Source of the DNA: CAYUQT01 sp964446835
Lineage (GTDB): Bacteria > Planctomycetota > Phycisphaerae > UBA1845 > JAFGLZ01
Direction: 5' to 3'
Assembly (NCBI GenBank): GCA_964446835.1
Contig: CAYUQT010000017.1
Coordinates: forward strand, 62,001-126,000
Length of the DNA stretch: 64,000 nt
The notes beneath the pieces are model-generated. The model was not told where the DNA came from. It did no database searches and was given only the letters and a program-made list of their open reading frames with translations. Below are positions 36,799-46,084 of the stretch, piece by piece. The stretch's first letter is position 1. Each line of letters opens with the position of its first letter. Position numbers and translations under genes: made by a program.

Positions 36799-38700
36799 AT
36801 GGCCCTTCACACTGGAATCCTCTGCACGTCCGTCCTTTGCCTCGTCTCACTCTGCACGGTGAATGCCCTAGCCCAGCAAGCGGGCCCAGTCACGGTCCAG
36901 ATCAACACGGCCAAGACCGCCGAGCCCATTTCACCCTACATCTACGGCCAGTTCATCGAACACCTCGGCTGGTGTATCTACGGCGGCATCTGGGCTGAAA
37001 TGCTCGAAGACCGCAAATTCTTCTACGCCGTCGCGGCAAAGGAATCACCCTGGAAGACCCTCGGCGGCAACGCCGCCGTCAGCATGGTCAAAGACAATGC
37101 CTACGTCGGTGCCCACACCCCGCAAATCACACTATCGAGCGAAGGCTCGCAGGCAGGCATCACCCAGGGCTCCCTGGCGCTGCTTAAGGACCGCCGATAC
37201 GTGGGCCGCATCGTGCTGGCGGGCGATCCGGCCGCCGCACCGGTTCTTGTCAGTTTGATCTGGGGGAGCGACTCCTCCGACCGTCAGACCATCACCATCG
37301 ATACGCTGACCCCGGAATTCGCCAAGCCCCCCCTCAACTTCACGGCCGGTTCTGACTGCAACAACGCCCGCATCGAAATCGTCGGTCGCGGAAAGGGGAA
37401 CTTCCGTGTCGGAACCGTCTCCCTCATGCCAGCCGACAACATCCACGGCATGAGGGCCGACACCCTCAAGCTCCTCAAGGAACTCAACGCCCCGATCTAC
37501 CGCTGGCCGGGCGGGAACTTCGTCAGCGGATACAACTGGAAGGACGGCATCGGTGATCCCGATCGACGTCCGCCACGGAAAAATCCGGCCTGGAAGGGTG
37601 TCGAGCACAACGATTTCGGCATCGACGAATATATGCTCTTCTGCCGCGAGATCGCCACCGAACCGCTTGTGGTCGTCAATACGGGCTTGGGCAATGTCAC
37701 ACTCGCCACGGAGATGGTTCAGTACGCCAACGGACCTTCCGACACGCCCATGGGATCCCTGCGTGCCAAGAACGGCCACACCGAACCCTACAAAGTCCGC
37801 TACTGGGGCATCGGAAACGAGATGTATGGCAACTGGCAACTCGGACACATGCCGCTCGAAAAATACGTCCAGAAACACAACACCTTCGTCGACGCGATGC
37901 GGACCATCGACCCCTCGATCAAGTGCGTGGCCGTCGGAGCCGTCGGTCCCTGGAGCGAAACCACCCTCAGACACTGCGCAAATCATATGGACCTGATGAG
38001 CGAGCACTTCTATTGCCATGAGAAGAAGGACCTCATCGAGCATGTTCGCCAGATCCCAGACAACGTTCGCCGCATCGCCCATGCCCATCGCGAGTACCGC
38101 AAGAAGATCGATACCCTCAAGGGCAAAGACATCCGAATCGCCATGGACGAATGGAACTACTGGTACGGCCCCGACCTCTACGGCGAAATCGGCACACGAT
38201 ACTTCCTCAAGGATGCCCTTGGCATCGCCATGGGCCTCAATGAGTACTACCGCAACACCGACATCATCTTCATGGCCAACTACGCACAAACCGTCAACGT
38301 CATCGGCGCCATCAAAACGAGCAAGACCGCCGCGGAATTTGATACCACCGGCTTGGTCCTCAAACTCTACCGGCAACAGTTCGGCTCGATTCCGGTCAGT
38401 TGTGTTACAGAGGCCGCTCCTTTGGACGTCATGGCCGCCCTCACAACCGATAGCAAAACGCTTACCGTTTCCGTGGTCAATCCGACGACCGAGAAACGCT
38501 CCCTGATGATCGATCTGAAAGGATGTTCCGTCGCCGGGCCGTCTCGCCTCTGGCGCATTACGGGAGCCGACCCCATGGCCTATAACGAGCCCGGTAAACC
38601 CCAGCGAGTCCGGATCGAGGAGAGTTCGCTCACCGCAGACCCAGGACGGCTCGAGACGCCGCCCCTGAGCGTTTCCGTGTATGCCTTGTCCGTCCGCTGA
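36799..38700 (+). CDS. Secreted GH51-family alpha-L-arabinofuranosidase
   Basis: A 633-residue enzyme that releases arabinofuranose from arabinoxylan or arabinan. Residues 1-26 form a signal peptide. The GH51 opening S-P-Y-I-Y-G-Q-F-I-E-H-L-G (~44-56) is present, followed by a carbohydrate-binding-like insert (~90-220) as in the longer GH51 group. The TIM barrel has the acid/base Glu341 in W-G-I-G-N-E-M and the nucleophile Glu451 in M-D-E-W-N. A C-terminal beta-sandwich ends the protein. ATG 36799 has AGGAGG ten bases upstream. Exported GH51 enzymes are common where extracellular arabinose-rich polysaccharides are used, in line with the GH78 and esterase genes nearby. Confidence 0.92.
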   Translation: MALHTGILCTSVLCLVSLCTVNALAQQAGPVTVQINTAKTAEPISPYIYGQFIEHLGWCIYGGIWAEMLEDRKFFYAVAAKESPWKTLGGNAAVSMVKDNAYVGAHTPQITLSSEGSQAGITQGSLALLKDRRYVGRIVLAGDPAAAPVLVSLIWGSDSSDRQTITIDTLTPEFAKPPLNFTAGSDCNNARIEIVGRGKGNFRVGTVSLMPADNIHGMRADTLKLLKELNAPIYRWPGGNFVSGYNWKDGIGDPDRRPPRKNPAWKGVEHNDFGIDEYMLFCREIATEPLVVVNTGLGNVTLATEMVQYANGPSDTPMGSLRAKNGHTEPYKVRYWGIGNEMYGNWQLGHMPLEKYVQKHNTFVDAMRTIDPSIKCVAVGAVGPWSETTLRHCANHMDLMSEHFYCHEKKDLIEHVRQIPDNVRRIAHAHREYRKKIDTLKGKDIRIAMDEWNYWYGPDLYGEIGTRYFLKDALGIAMGLNEYYRNTDIIFMANYAQTVNVIGAIKTSKTAAEFDTTGLVLKLYRQQFGSIPVSCVTEAAPLDVMAALTTDSKTLTVSVVNPTTEKRSLMIDLKGCSVAGPSRLWRITGADPMAYNEPGKPQRVRIEESSLTADPGRLETPPLSVSVYALSVR

Positions 38701-38772
38701 GAGCGCTGCATGGCAACAGCCGGCGGTCGGCTCAAGTTCGATGAGCGAAAGCGTACGCAGGGGCACGACACG

Positions 38773-39447
38773 ATGTCTGAACTGAAGACCCGCCAACCCG
38801 AACCGGAAGTGATGGACACCCCCGCGAATGTCGAGGCCTACGCCGCCGCCGACTTCTCCCAGGTCAACCAGGCGTTTGTCGACTGCCTGCTCACACGGGT
38901 CGGACTGCGCGAGGCCGCCGTCGCCATCGATCTCGGCACGGGCCCCGCCGATATCCCGATTCGGCTCGCAGCGGCGCGCCCCACTTGGCGAATCGTCGCC
39001 GTGGATGCCGCACCCAATATGCTCACCCGGGCGAGGCGAGACATCGACGCCATCATGCCCCGCCCGAACATTGAACTCGTCCTGGCAGATGCCAAGACCA
39101 TTCCACTGCCATCGCAGGCCTTCGACGTCGTATTCTCCAACAGCATCCTGCACCATCTGACCGATCCACTCGCATTCTGGCGTGAGGTCCGTCGACTGGC
39201 CCGCCCCGGCGCGATCGTCCTCATGCGTGATCTCGCCCGCCCCGCAACCTCGGAGATCGCCCGAAACATCGTCCAGCAGTATGCGGCCACAGAATCTCCC
39301 ATCCTCCAGGAAGACTACTACCGATCCCTGTTGGCCGCCTATACGCCCGACGAGATCCGGTCACAGCTCACGGAGAGTCACCTAGGCATGCTTCAGGTCG
39401 CCATGATCACCGATCGCCACCTGGACGTGTTCGGACACGTGGAGTAA
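38773..39447 (+). CDS. Class I SAM-dependent methyltransferase
   Basis: A 224-residue cytoplasmic methyltransferase. Motif I is AIDLGTGPADIPI (~56-68), followed by the acidic end of strand 2 (VAVDAAPNM) and motif IV-like F-S-N-S-I-L-H-H-L (~121-129), the pattern of the Methyltransf_11/25 group (UbiE-like). The substrate is unknown. ATG 38773 is chosen for a GCAGGGG motif upstream; the in-frame ATG at 38710 has none. It begins 72 bases after the GH51 gene and ends 12 bases before mutY, so the methyltransferase and mutY are probably co-transcribed. Confidence 0.83.
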   Translation: MSELKTRQPEPEVMDTPANVEAYAAADFSQVNQAFVDCLLTRVGLREAAVAIDLGTGPADIPIRLAAARPTWRIVAVDAAPNMLTRARRDIDAIMPRPNIELVLADAKTIPLPSQAFDVVFSNSILHHLTDPLAFWREVRRLARPGAIVLMRDLARPATSEIARNIVQQYAATESPILQEDYYRSLLAAYTPDEIRSQLTESHLGMLQVAMITDRHLDVFGHVE

Positions 39448-39459
39448 CCGCCGACGTCT

Positions 39460-40554
39460 ATGCGCATCTCTGAACAAACGGTCCTGGATATCCGCCGCGC
39501 TCTTCTGGCGTGGTTCTCCCCTGAGGCACGTGGCATGCCTTGGCGGCGGACGCGGAACCCCTACGCCATCTGGGTCTCTGAGATCATGCTTCAGCAGACG
39601 CAGGTCGCCACCGTTACACCGTATTACCGTCGGTTTCTCGCACGATTCCCCGACTGTCGATCATTGGCAGAGGCCCCCCTCGACGACGTGCTCAAGCTCT
39701 GGGAGGGCCTCGGCTACTACAGCCGGGCTCGGAACCTTCACAAGGCCGCCCGACAGATCGTCGTTCGCTTCAATGCCAGAATCCCTGACTCCACATCAGA
39801 CCTGATGTCCCTGCCCGGAATCGGACGTTATACCGCGGGGGCCATCGCCAGCATCGCCTTCGATCAGGATGAACCCGTCCTCGACGGAAATGTGACTCGC
39901 GTCTTCTGCCGCCTCTTCCGAATACGTACCCCCCCCAAAGATGCCTCGACCCAGAAGAAGCTCTGGTCACTGGCACAACGTCTTCTTCCGGCCGGCAAGG
40001 CCGCCGCGTTCAATCAGGCCCTCATGGACCTCGGCGCGACCCTCTGTACACCGCAAGACCCACTCTGCCATGCCTGTCCCCTTCACGATCTCTGCCTGGC
40101 CAGGCTGAGAGGCCAGCAACAGGCCCTTCCGGTCAAGGTGACCCGAAAACCCATTCCCCATTACGACATCGCAGCCGGTGTCATCTGGAAGAACAGACGG
40201 ATTCTCATCAGCCGCCGACGAGAAGAGGGCCTGCTGGGCGGCCTCTGGGAACTCCCCGGCGGGAAACGGGAACCTCGTGAGAAGATTGAGGACACCCTCG
40301 CTCGAGAGATTCGAGAGGAAGTGGGCATAGAAATCCATCGTGCCACCCCCCTGATCACCGTGCGCCACGCCTACAGCCATTTCCGGATCACCCTGCATGT
40401 CTTCGAATGCCACCACCGTCGAGGACGCCCCGTGCCCAGAGGCTGCACAGAGTGCCGATGGGTACCCCTGGCGGAACTCGACCACTATGCCTTCCCCAGG
40501 GCAAATCAGAAGGTCCTGGAAGCATTAAAGGCCCACCACCCCGCCTTCCGATAA
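39460..40554 (+). CDS. mutY: A/G-specific adenine glycosylase MutY with complete Nudix box
   Basis: A 364-residue base-excision-repair enzyme that removes adenine mispaired with 8-oxoguanine. Visible are the catalytic Glu41 in SEIMLQQTQV, the helix-hairpin-helix L-P-G-I-G-R-Y-T-A (~118-126) with Asp142 in V-L-D-G-N-V-T-R-V, and the [4Fe-4S] ligands C196-x6-C203-x2-C206-x5-C212. The C-terminal domain (~230-364) is Nudix-like and retains a full G-x5-E-x7-R-E-x-x-E-E-x-G signature (~265-287), which many MutY proteins have lost. ATG 39460 lies 12 bases after the methyltransferase stop. Confidence 0.95.
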   Translation: MRISEQTVLDIRRALLAWFSPEARGMPWRRTRNPYAIWVSEIMLQQTQVATVTPYYRRFLARFPDCRSLAEAPLDDVLKLWEGLGYYSRARNLHKAARQIVVRFNARIPDSTSDLMSLPGIGRYTAGAIASIAFDQDEPVLDGNVTRVFCRLFRIRTPPKDASTQKKLWSLAQRLLPAGKAAAFNQALMDLGATLCTPQDPLCHACPLHDLCLARLRGQQQALPVKVTRKPIPHYDIAAGVIWKNRRILISRRREEGLLGGLWELPGGKREPREKIEDTLAREIREEVGIEIHRATPLITVRHAYSHFRITLHVFECHHRRGRPVPRGCTECRWVPLAELDHYAFPRANQKVLEALKAHHPAFR

Positions 40555-40709
40555 CCTCATGATGCCGCCGGCCTGAAATATCGACATGCTCACCCCCTTT
40601 GTCTTCACCTCCGATGGACTGTCCAGGGGGTGAAGGATAGAATTCTCATGGTCGGCGTGGACTCATCGTTTCAGATCAACTTCTTGTGGCTTGAAGAGAG
40701 CATGTACTC

Positions 40710-41906
40710 ATGATGAACTATCGCAGTGGAGGCTTGCTAGCGGGTCTGATGGCCTTGGTTGTCCTTCCGGCCTGTATCGTCCTGCCCGACAGCAACGACT
40801 TTGTGCCAGCCGAGAATCAACCGCCTCAAGTGGTGACCAACGGCAACCAATCCGTGTACGACAACGTCACCGTTCAGCTCGACGCTTCAGCGTCTTATGA
40901 CCCCGATGGCGATCCACTGACCTTTACCTGGACCAAAGTGTCGGGCCCCAATATCGTTCTGGTCGGGGCGGACACGGCCGTCGCAAGCTTCCAGACCCCT
41001 GAGGTCACGGTGCTCACCCAAGCCGCTTTTCAAGTGGCCGTTAGCGACGACCATGGCAATACCCGAGCTGTCATTGTCTACATCAACATCTCGATGCTTC
41101 CAAAGCCGCAAGCCGTCGCCGGCAGTGATGTAGTCGCTGATCCTGGAACTCAGGTTACACTCACAGGCTACAACTTTGGACCCCCTGTCACCGTAACGTA
41201 TGGCTGGAAGCAGATCGCCGGTCCTGAGGTAACCTTGTCCGATCCCAATTCGGCCACAACCAGCTTCACTCTCCCGCAGGTTGCCGGTGTCACGGTGTTC
41301 ACCTTCGAGTTCACCGTCACAGATGAGACCGGACAGAGTTCCACCGACTCTGTGGACGTCATGGCGACTCCTCGAGTTCGATTCAAGACGACCATGGGCG
41401 AATTCCTCATCCGTCTTAACACAGTGAAGGCACCGATCACCGTCGCGAATTTCCTCACATACGTCAATGAGGGCTTCTATGTGGGGCTGATTTTCCACCG
41501 CGTCCTGCCGGTCGAAACCGACCCCAACGACTTTGGTGGTATCGTCCAGGGCGGCGGCTGGGACCCGAATCTCAACTCTCCTCAGAGACACGATCCGATC
41601 AAACTCGAGTCCAACAACGGCCTCAGCAACCTGCGAGGCACTATCGCGATGGCTCGACTCGGCAGTACTCCCGACTCCGCCACGTCGGAGTTCTACTTCA
41701 ACGTTGATGACAACACCGATTTGGACTACAGGGACGCCAACTCACCCGGCTTTGCCGTATTTGGCGAAGTGATTGAGGGTATGGACGTCATCGAGGCCAT
41801 GTCCGAGGTAGCCACCACCCAGAGGACCGCACCCTGGAACCCACAGGTGATCTTCTACGATATCCCCGTGGTAGCCATCATCATCAACGAGGTGACGCTC
41901 GAGTGA
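40710..41906 (+). CDS. Cyclophilin-type peptidyl-prolyl isomerase lipoprotein with Ig/PKD-like domains
   Basis: A 398-residue exported protein. The N-terminus ends in V-V-L-P-A-C, a probable lipobox with Cys at ~22. Two PKD/REJ-like immunoglobulin domains follow (~36-130 and ~135-228), each with the D-x-D-G-D-x-L/T-x-x-W or G-W-K-Q-I-A-G-P pattern. The cyclophilin domain (~230-395) contains T-T-M-G-E-F, L-I-F-H-R-V, G-I-V-Q-G-G-G, T-I-A-M-A-R and S-E-F-Y-F-N, matching active-site segments of prolyl isomerases. It probably acts on exported proteins at a membrane surface. ATG 40710 is used; ATG 40713 is equally possible. It stands alone with its own upstream region. Confidence 0.88.
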   Translation: MMNYRSGGLLAGLMALVVLPACIVLPDSNDFVPAENQPPQVVTNGNQSVYDNVTVQLDASASYDPDGDPLTFTWTKVSGPNIVLVGADTAVASFQTPEVTVLTQAAFQVAVSDDHGNTRAVIVYINISMLPKPQAVAGSDVVADPGTQVTLTGYNFGPPVTVTYGWKQIAGPEVTLSDPNSATTSFTLPQVAGVTVFTFEFTVTDETGQSSTDSVDVMATPRVRFKTTMGEFLIRLNTVKAPITVANFLTYVNEGFYVGLIFHRVLPVETDPNDFGGIVQGGGWDPNLNSPQRHDPIKLESNNGLSNLRGTIAMARLGSTPDSATSEFYFNVDDNTDLDYRDANSPGFAVFGEVIEGMDVIEAMSEVATTQRTAPWNPQVIFYDIPVVAIIINEVTLE

Positions 41907-42040
41907 TGGACGCTTGATCCGATTGGTGTCGCCCCATCGGAATGGTTGTCGACCGAAACCGTGAGACCTTGGCTCAGTGACCAGCCGCGCCGAGGAATTC
42001 CCTTGACTCATCTACCGATCGCCCGGCCCACCCTCTGCTC

Positions 42041-42069
42041 TTGGTTGGCCGGACCCACCTGTGTATCAT
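42041..42069 (+). promoter_or_regulatory. Sigma70-type promoter for citrate synthase
   Basis: TTGGTT (42041-42046) and TATCAT (42064-42069) are separated by 17 bases and sit about 64 bases before the citrate synthase start. Both hexamers are near consensus. Confidence 0.55.
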
Positions 42070-42132
42070 TGTTGGCGGAGCAATATGCGCCGGGAGGCTC
42101 GGCGTGAGGACGTGACTTATCACCGGAGAACC

Positions 42133-43296
42133 ATGATGCCCGACGCATCCGCAGCAGCAATACCCGACAGTGCGAGCGCTACTCAGGCTGGTCTTGAGGA
42201 TGTCCCCGTCTGTAAATCCGCCATATGCCAGGTGGATGGCCGGAAGGGCAAACTCCTGTATCACGGATACGACGTCGTAGATCTCGCCGAACACGCAAGG
42301 TTCACGGAAGTCGCCTATCTCTTGTGGTACGGACGTCTGCCCGGTGCCATGGAGTTTCGAGCCTTTCGCGACACCTTCATCGGTTCGATCGATCTGCCGG
42401 CAGAAACCACGATGATCTTGCGGATGTTCCCTCGCCACGCTACCCCAATGGAGATGCTGCGCACCGCTGTCTCATCACTGGGACACTGGGATCCGGACAG
42501 TGGCAACACCAATCTCGACGCGTGTCTGCGTAAGGCAATCCGCCTGACGACGCGACTGCCTCTGTTGATCACCGCACACCAGCGTTTGCGAAACGGCCTC
42601 GAGCCGGTCAAACCAATTCGAGGTCAGACCATCGCCTACAACATCCTCTACACGCTCCACGATCGGGAAATCGAGGAAGTTACCGTCAAGGCGATGGACG
42701 TCGCGCTCATCTGCCATGCCGATCACGAGCTGAACGCCTCAACCTTCGCCGCCAGGGTGACCGCTTCGACCATGAGTGACATCTACAGCTCCGTCGTCAG
42801 CGCCATAGGCGCCCTGAAGGGGCCGCTGCACGGCGGTGCCAACGAGCAAGTGATGCACATGATCGAACAAATCGGGACTCCGGAACGAGCCGAGGCGTGG
42901 GTCAAGGACGCCTTCGCCCGCAAGATGAAGATCCCTGGCTTCGGCCACCGCGTTTACAAGTGTGAAGACCCCAGGTCGCGGATCCTCCGCCACTGGGCCA
43001 AGCAACTTGGTGACCACTTCAATGACCATCGACACCTGGATATTGCCGAGGCCGTGCGCACGGCCGTGGAGGCTCAGAAGCAGCTTTACCCCAATGTGGA
43101 CTTCTACTCCGGTATCTGTTATCGGCTGATGGGTATCCCCACAGAGCTCTTCACCCCGATGTTTTCCTGCAGCCGAATCGTGGGGTGGACCGCCCACATC
43201 CTGGAGCAGTGGACCAACAACCGGATCATCCGGCCAAGAGCCGACTACATCGGTCCCGAAGACCTGAAGTACGTACCCATGGATCAACGACAGTAG
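42133..43296 (+). CDS. gltA: Citrate synthase (citrate/methylcitrate synthase family)
   Basis: A 387-residue enzyme condensing acetyl-CoA with oxaloacetate in the TCA cycle, or propionyl-CoA in the methylcitrate cycle. Catalytic-site segments are clear: H-A-D-H-E-L-N-A-S-T-F (~198-208), G-P-L-H-G-G-A-N-E (~234-242), G-F-G-H-R-V-Y (~276-282) and the C-terminal F-S-C-S-R-I-V-G-W. The short length fits the type II/archaeal-like dimeric group rather than the 430-residue hexameric NADH-regulated type. ATG 42133 has CGGAGAA upstream; the frame runs on to 42061. No other TCA-cycle gene is adjacent. Confidence 0.93.
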   Translation: MMPDASAAAIPDSASATQAGLEDVPVCKSAICQVDGRKGKLLYHGYDVVDLAEHARFTEVAYLLWYGRLPGAMEFRAFRDTFIGSIDLPAETTMILRMFPRHATPMEMLRTAVSSLGHWDPDSGNTNLDACLRKAIRLTTRLPLLITAHQRLRNGLEPVKPIRGQTIAYNILYTLHDREIEEVTVKAMDVALICHADHELNASTFAARVTASTMSDIYSSVVSAIGALKGPLHGGANEQVMHMIEQIGTPERAEAWVKDAFARKMKIPGFGHRVYKCEDPRSRILRHWAKQLGDHFNDHRHLDIAEAVRTAVEAQKQLYPNVDFYSGICYRLMGIPTELFTPMFSCSRIVGWTAHILEQWTNNRIIRPRADYIGPEDLKYVPMDQRQ

Positions 43297-43412
43297 ACGT
43301 TCTCAGCCTCAGACTCGCGGTTTCGCCCCTCAGGAGATGGCTCTGTCTCCTGACCGCATCAGAGGCCTGGAGGCCATCTCCACAGCAGACCAATGCGATC
43401 AAGAGGTGCTCC

Positions 43413-44318
43413 ATGACGATGTGCAATCCAACCTTGTTGGCCCTTCACCTTCTGTGTTCGTCATGCCTCGCAGTCGCCGCGCAGACGTCGGCCCCCGCCT
43501 CTGCGGCAACCCAGCCGTCCAAGCCCTTTTTCGCCCGGCCGATGCTGCTTGGGGCGCATCGCGGTGGAAGAGCCCTCTGGCCGGAGAACACCCTGATTGC
43601 CTTCACCTCGACCAACCAGCGATGGCCCGAGGCCATCCTCGAAACCGATGCCCACCTCACCGCCGATGGGATTGTCGTCCTCCTGCACGACGATTCCGTA
43701 GATCGTACGACCAACGGCAAGGGGACTATCGGCCTCAAGACCTTTGAGGAGGCGAGGAAACTGGATGCCGGCTATCGCTTCACCCCCGACGGTGGAAAGA
43801 CCTACCCCTACCGAGACAAGGGGGTGACCATCCCGACATTGGAGGAAGTTCTGAAGGCCTGCCCACACGCCCGCTTTGAGATCGAGTTAAAGCCCGTTGA
43901 GGGTGTGGCCGACGCAGTCGTAGAGATCATCAAGAAGCTCAAGGCCGAGAACCGTGTCCTGCTCGCCTCGTTTGATCCCAGATTGACCCTGCGAGCCCGG
44001 AAGCTCGCCCCGGAAATCGCCTACTGCTATGAGTTCCTTCAGGGCAGTCTCATGCTCAAGGAACTCCGTTCCGATCGATGGCCTCAGTATCGTCCGACCG
44101 CTGAAGTGCTGTCGCTGACCACCCAGCTACTGTCTGCCTATCGGTTCACCGACAGCGAGATCCGCTCTCTGAAGGCCAAGGGAATTCGCGTTCAGGTCCA
44201 TACCATCAACACTCCCCGACAAATGGAAAAGATGATCGACCTGGGGATGGACAGCCTCCTCACGGATCGTCCCGATCTGCTCGCGAAGGTCCTCGCCGAA
44301 CGCAAAGAAAAACGATAG
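43413..44318 (+). CDS. glpQ: Secreted glycerophosphodiester phosphodiesterase
   Basis: A 301-residue GDPD-family enzyme that hydrolyses glycerophosphodiesters to glycerol-3-phosphate. A signal peptide spans ~1-23. Catalytic features follow: G-A-H-R-G-G (~47-52), P-E-N-T (~58-61), the metal-binding E-T-D-A-H-L-T-A-D-G and the L-L-H-D-D catalytic His, then I-E-L-K-P in the second half. The end, S-L-L-T-D-R-P-D-L-L, is the usual GDPD tail. ATG 43413 has AGAGGTG upstream. It follows citrate synthase by 116 bases. A second GDPD gene, represented only by its last 33 codons, lies at the right edge of the window. Confidence 0.9.
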   Translation: MTMCNPTLLALHLLCSSCLAVAAQTSAPASAATQPSKPFFARPMLLGAHRGGRALWPENTLIAFTSTNQRWPEAILETDAHLTADGIVVLLHDDSVDRTTNGKGTIGLKTFEEARKLDAGYRFTPDGGKTYPYRDKGVTIPTLEEVLKACPHARFEIELKPVEGVADAVVEIIKKLKAENRVLLASFDPRLTLRARKLAPEIAYCYEFLQGSLMLKELRSDRWPQYRPTAEVLSLTTQLLSAYRFTDSEIRSLKAKGIRVQVHTINTPRQMEKMIDLGMDSLLTDRPDLLAKVLAERKEKR

Positions 44319-44350
44319 GCCCTGAACTGCCCGGGGTAGCAACGCTCCTC

Positions 44351-45904
44351 TTAGTGGGTCATCCCATAGACGAAGATGTTCACACCCAGTTTGAGGGCAT
44401 CGGCTTCGGCGTACCCCCGGTTGTAGGGAAATGCAATCTGTTCCCAGCCGTTACTCAGGCTGTAGCGTGAGTAGATCACGCAAAGCGATCCATCACGTGT
44501 AATCCCCTCGATTGCAGGACGATGCACGTCGCCCTGCTCGTGTCTGACCAACGGGGTGTAGCTCACCCCTTGGACCTTGTAGACGCTCGAATAGAGCGGA
44601 TGGTCCGAAGGCAACACGCTCAGATCACTGCTCGGCAACACGCGCTTGATCTCACGACGAAAGGCCACGTCAAACGTCGTACGTCCCGCCGCGGCATCCG
44701 CGACGATCACCCCACCACTCTCCAGATAACTGCGAAGGCGGGCGATTTCCTGATCGTTCAGCTTGAAGTCTCGCAGCCCGGTGATGTACAGAATGGGATG
44801 CTTGAATACATCAAGCTGACCCAGCGAAACCACCTCACGCTTGAACTGCGTTTGAAGGGTCGTGTTGTCCTGCATGAACTTCAGTAGGCTGGGAAGCGCC
44901 GATGGTGTTGGGTCCCAGTCGCCGTCGTGAACCACCTGAGCCAGGACAAACTCATCGCGGGTCGCGCTGCCCTTCTCATGAAAGACCTTCTCCACCGCCC
45001 GCATCCGTCCGTACTCGTAGCACGCGATCGCGTACGTCACCATGTTACTGCCGAGCTTGCGGGCATCCCCCCCGACGATCCACACGCCCTGAGCGAAATT
45101 CTTCGGTGGATCCTGACCGAACCAACCGTTCGCCAGGTCAATTCGCGAGAAAAACACCGCCGTCCGACATCCGATGTTGAGCCCTTCAAGATATGGAACG
45201 TTCACGAATCGCTTCGACACCCCCTCCTGATACTCCACCTTCTTGATGTCATAGTAAGCACTGAACACCGGATCGTCTGACGCTAACGGGGCCAGCTCTC
45301 GCTGGGGAAAGACGGCGGCCATCTCACGCTTGAACGAATCGGCAAACTCCTTCGATCCACAGCACGCGTTCGCGAAGATCGTGCCTCCGTCATAGACATA
45401 TCGTCGCAGCTTGCTGCGCTGCTCATCCGACAGTGAGGGGAACGGTTCATGTCCCGTCAGATACAGGATGGGAATCTCCGTCGGGTCGTAGCTGAAACTC
45501 CGCCAATTCGTCTCGAAATGACGGTATCGGATCCCCAATTGGCTGTTGGTCCACTGGAGCAGGTTGCGAGCGTCGTCTGTAACATTGAGCCATCGCGCCT
45601 TGTTCACCCGTTGACCGTCCTGCACGGCATAGCTCGCCTGGCCGTAGGCAAGCTTGGCGATCAGTGCAGGCGGTGTCGGTTCTCGTTTTCGCTCGCTACG
45701 GCGCAACGGCGTGGCTGGTAACGGCAGAGGCGGCACCGATTCTCCCCCACTGCGCCGCTGAGGAGCCGCCTTCGGAGGTATTCCGTGCCCCGGCAGTTGC
45801 AGGTCCGAGTCTTGACCGGACACCCTCGAAGGCCCTGGCAGACTCACGAGCGCCAGTACTGCCAGAACTGCCGCTCTCCGCAGCCATCGAGAACCTTCCA
45901 CCAT
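44351..45904 (-). CDS. Secreted protein with two DUF4159 domains
   Basis: A 517-residue exported protein. Signal peptide ~1-29 (MVEGSRWLRRAAVLAVLALV...). A Pro/Arg-rich linker leads to two homologous DUF4159-type domains, ~85-300 and ~315-517. Each has a similar order: a first strand with L-A-Y-G-Q-A or V-V-H-D-G-D-W, then P-I-L-Y-L/I-T-G, then L-R-R/S-Y-V/L-x-x-G-G-x-I, and a later F-x-x-x-F-R/K-R-E segment. DUF4159 is common in Planctomycetota and adjacent groups near MoxR/von Willebrand genes; its function is unknown. ATG 45904 is chosen with GAGG eight bases upstream. A strong terminator separates it from flgM upstream, so it probably has its own promoter. Confidence 0.82.
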   Translation of the reverse strand: MVEGSRWLRRAAVLAVLALVSLPGPSRVSGQDSDLQLPGHGIPPKAAPQRRSGGESVPPLPLPATPLRRSERKREPTPPALIAKLAYGQASYAVQDGQRVNKARWLNVTDDARNLLQWTNSQLGIRYRHFETNWRSFSYDPTEIPILYLTGHEPFPSLSDEQRSKLRRYVYDGGTIFANACCGSKEFADSFKREMAAVFPQRELAPLASDDPVFSAYYDIKKVEYQEGVSKRFVNVPYLEGLNIGCRTAVFFSRIDLANGWFGQDPPKNFAQGVWIVGGDARKLGSNMVTYAIACYEYGRMRAVEKVFHEKGSATRDEFVLAQVVHDGDWDPTPSALPSLLKFMQDNTTLQTQFKREVVSLGQLDVFKHPILYITGLRDFKLNDQEIARLRSYLESGGVIVADAAAGRTTFDVAFRREIKRVLPSSDLSVLPSDHPLYSSVYKVQGVSYTPLVRHEQGDVHRPAIEGITRDGSLCVIYSRYSLSNGWEQIAFPYNRGYAEADALKLGVNIFVYGMTH

Positions 45905-45990
45905 GATGTGCACCTCCCCAAGAGGTCCTCTCGGCTCCTCCCAGTGTCGATTATATCGACCGATCACACCTCACACTATCCCATAAACGA

Positions 45991-46033
45991 AACGCCGAAA
46001 CGAGACCCGTATTGCGGTGCTCGTTTCGGCGTT
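45991..46033 (-). terminator. Strong intrinsic terminator downstream of flgM
   Basis: A perfect 14-pair stem (45991-46004 with 46020-46033) with a 15-base loop. Read on the minus strand it is followed by TTCGTTTAT, a weak T-tract. It lies 51 bases after the flgM stop and should end that transcript before the DUF4159 gene. Confidence 0.7.
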
Positions 46034-46084
46034 CTGCGGGGTTGAACGACGTCTCTGTAGTACGAATACGCCTCTCGATGCGCG

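Noticed and set aside
37132..39156. Minus-strand open frame (674 codons) across the GH51 and methyltransferase genes
   Set aside because: It spans two well-supported plus-strand genes and their spacer and has no domain features.
40590..40633. Inverted repeat TCACCCCC/GGGGGTGA after mutY as a terminator
   Set aside because: The loop is 28 bases and there is no T-tract, so terminator function is not supported.
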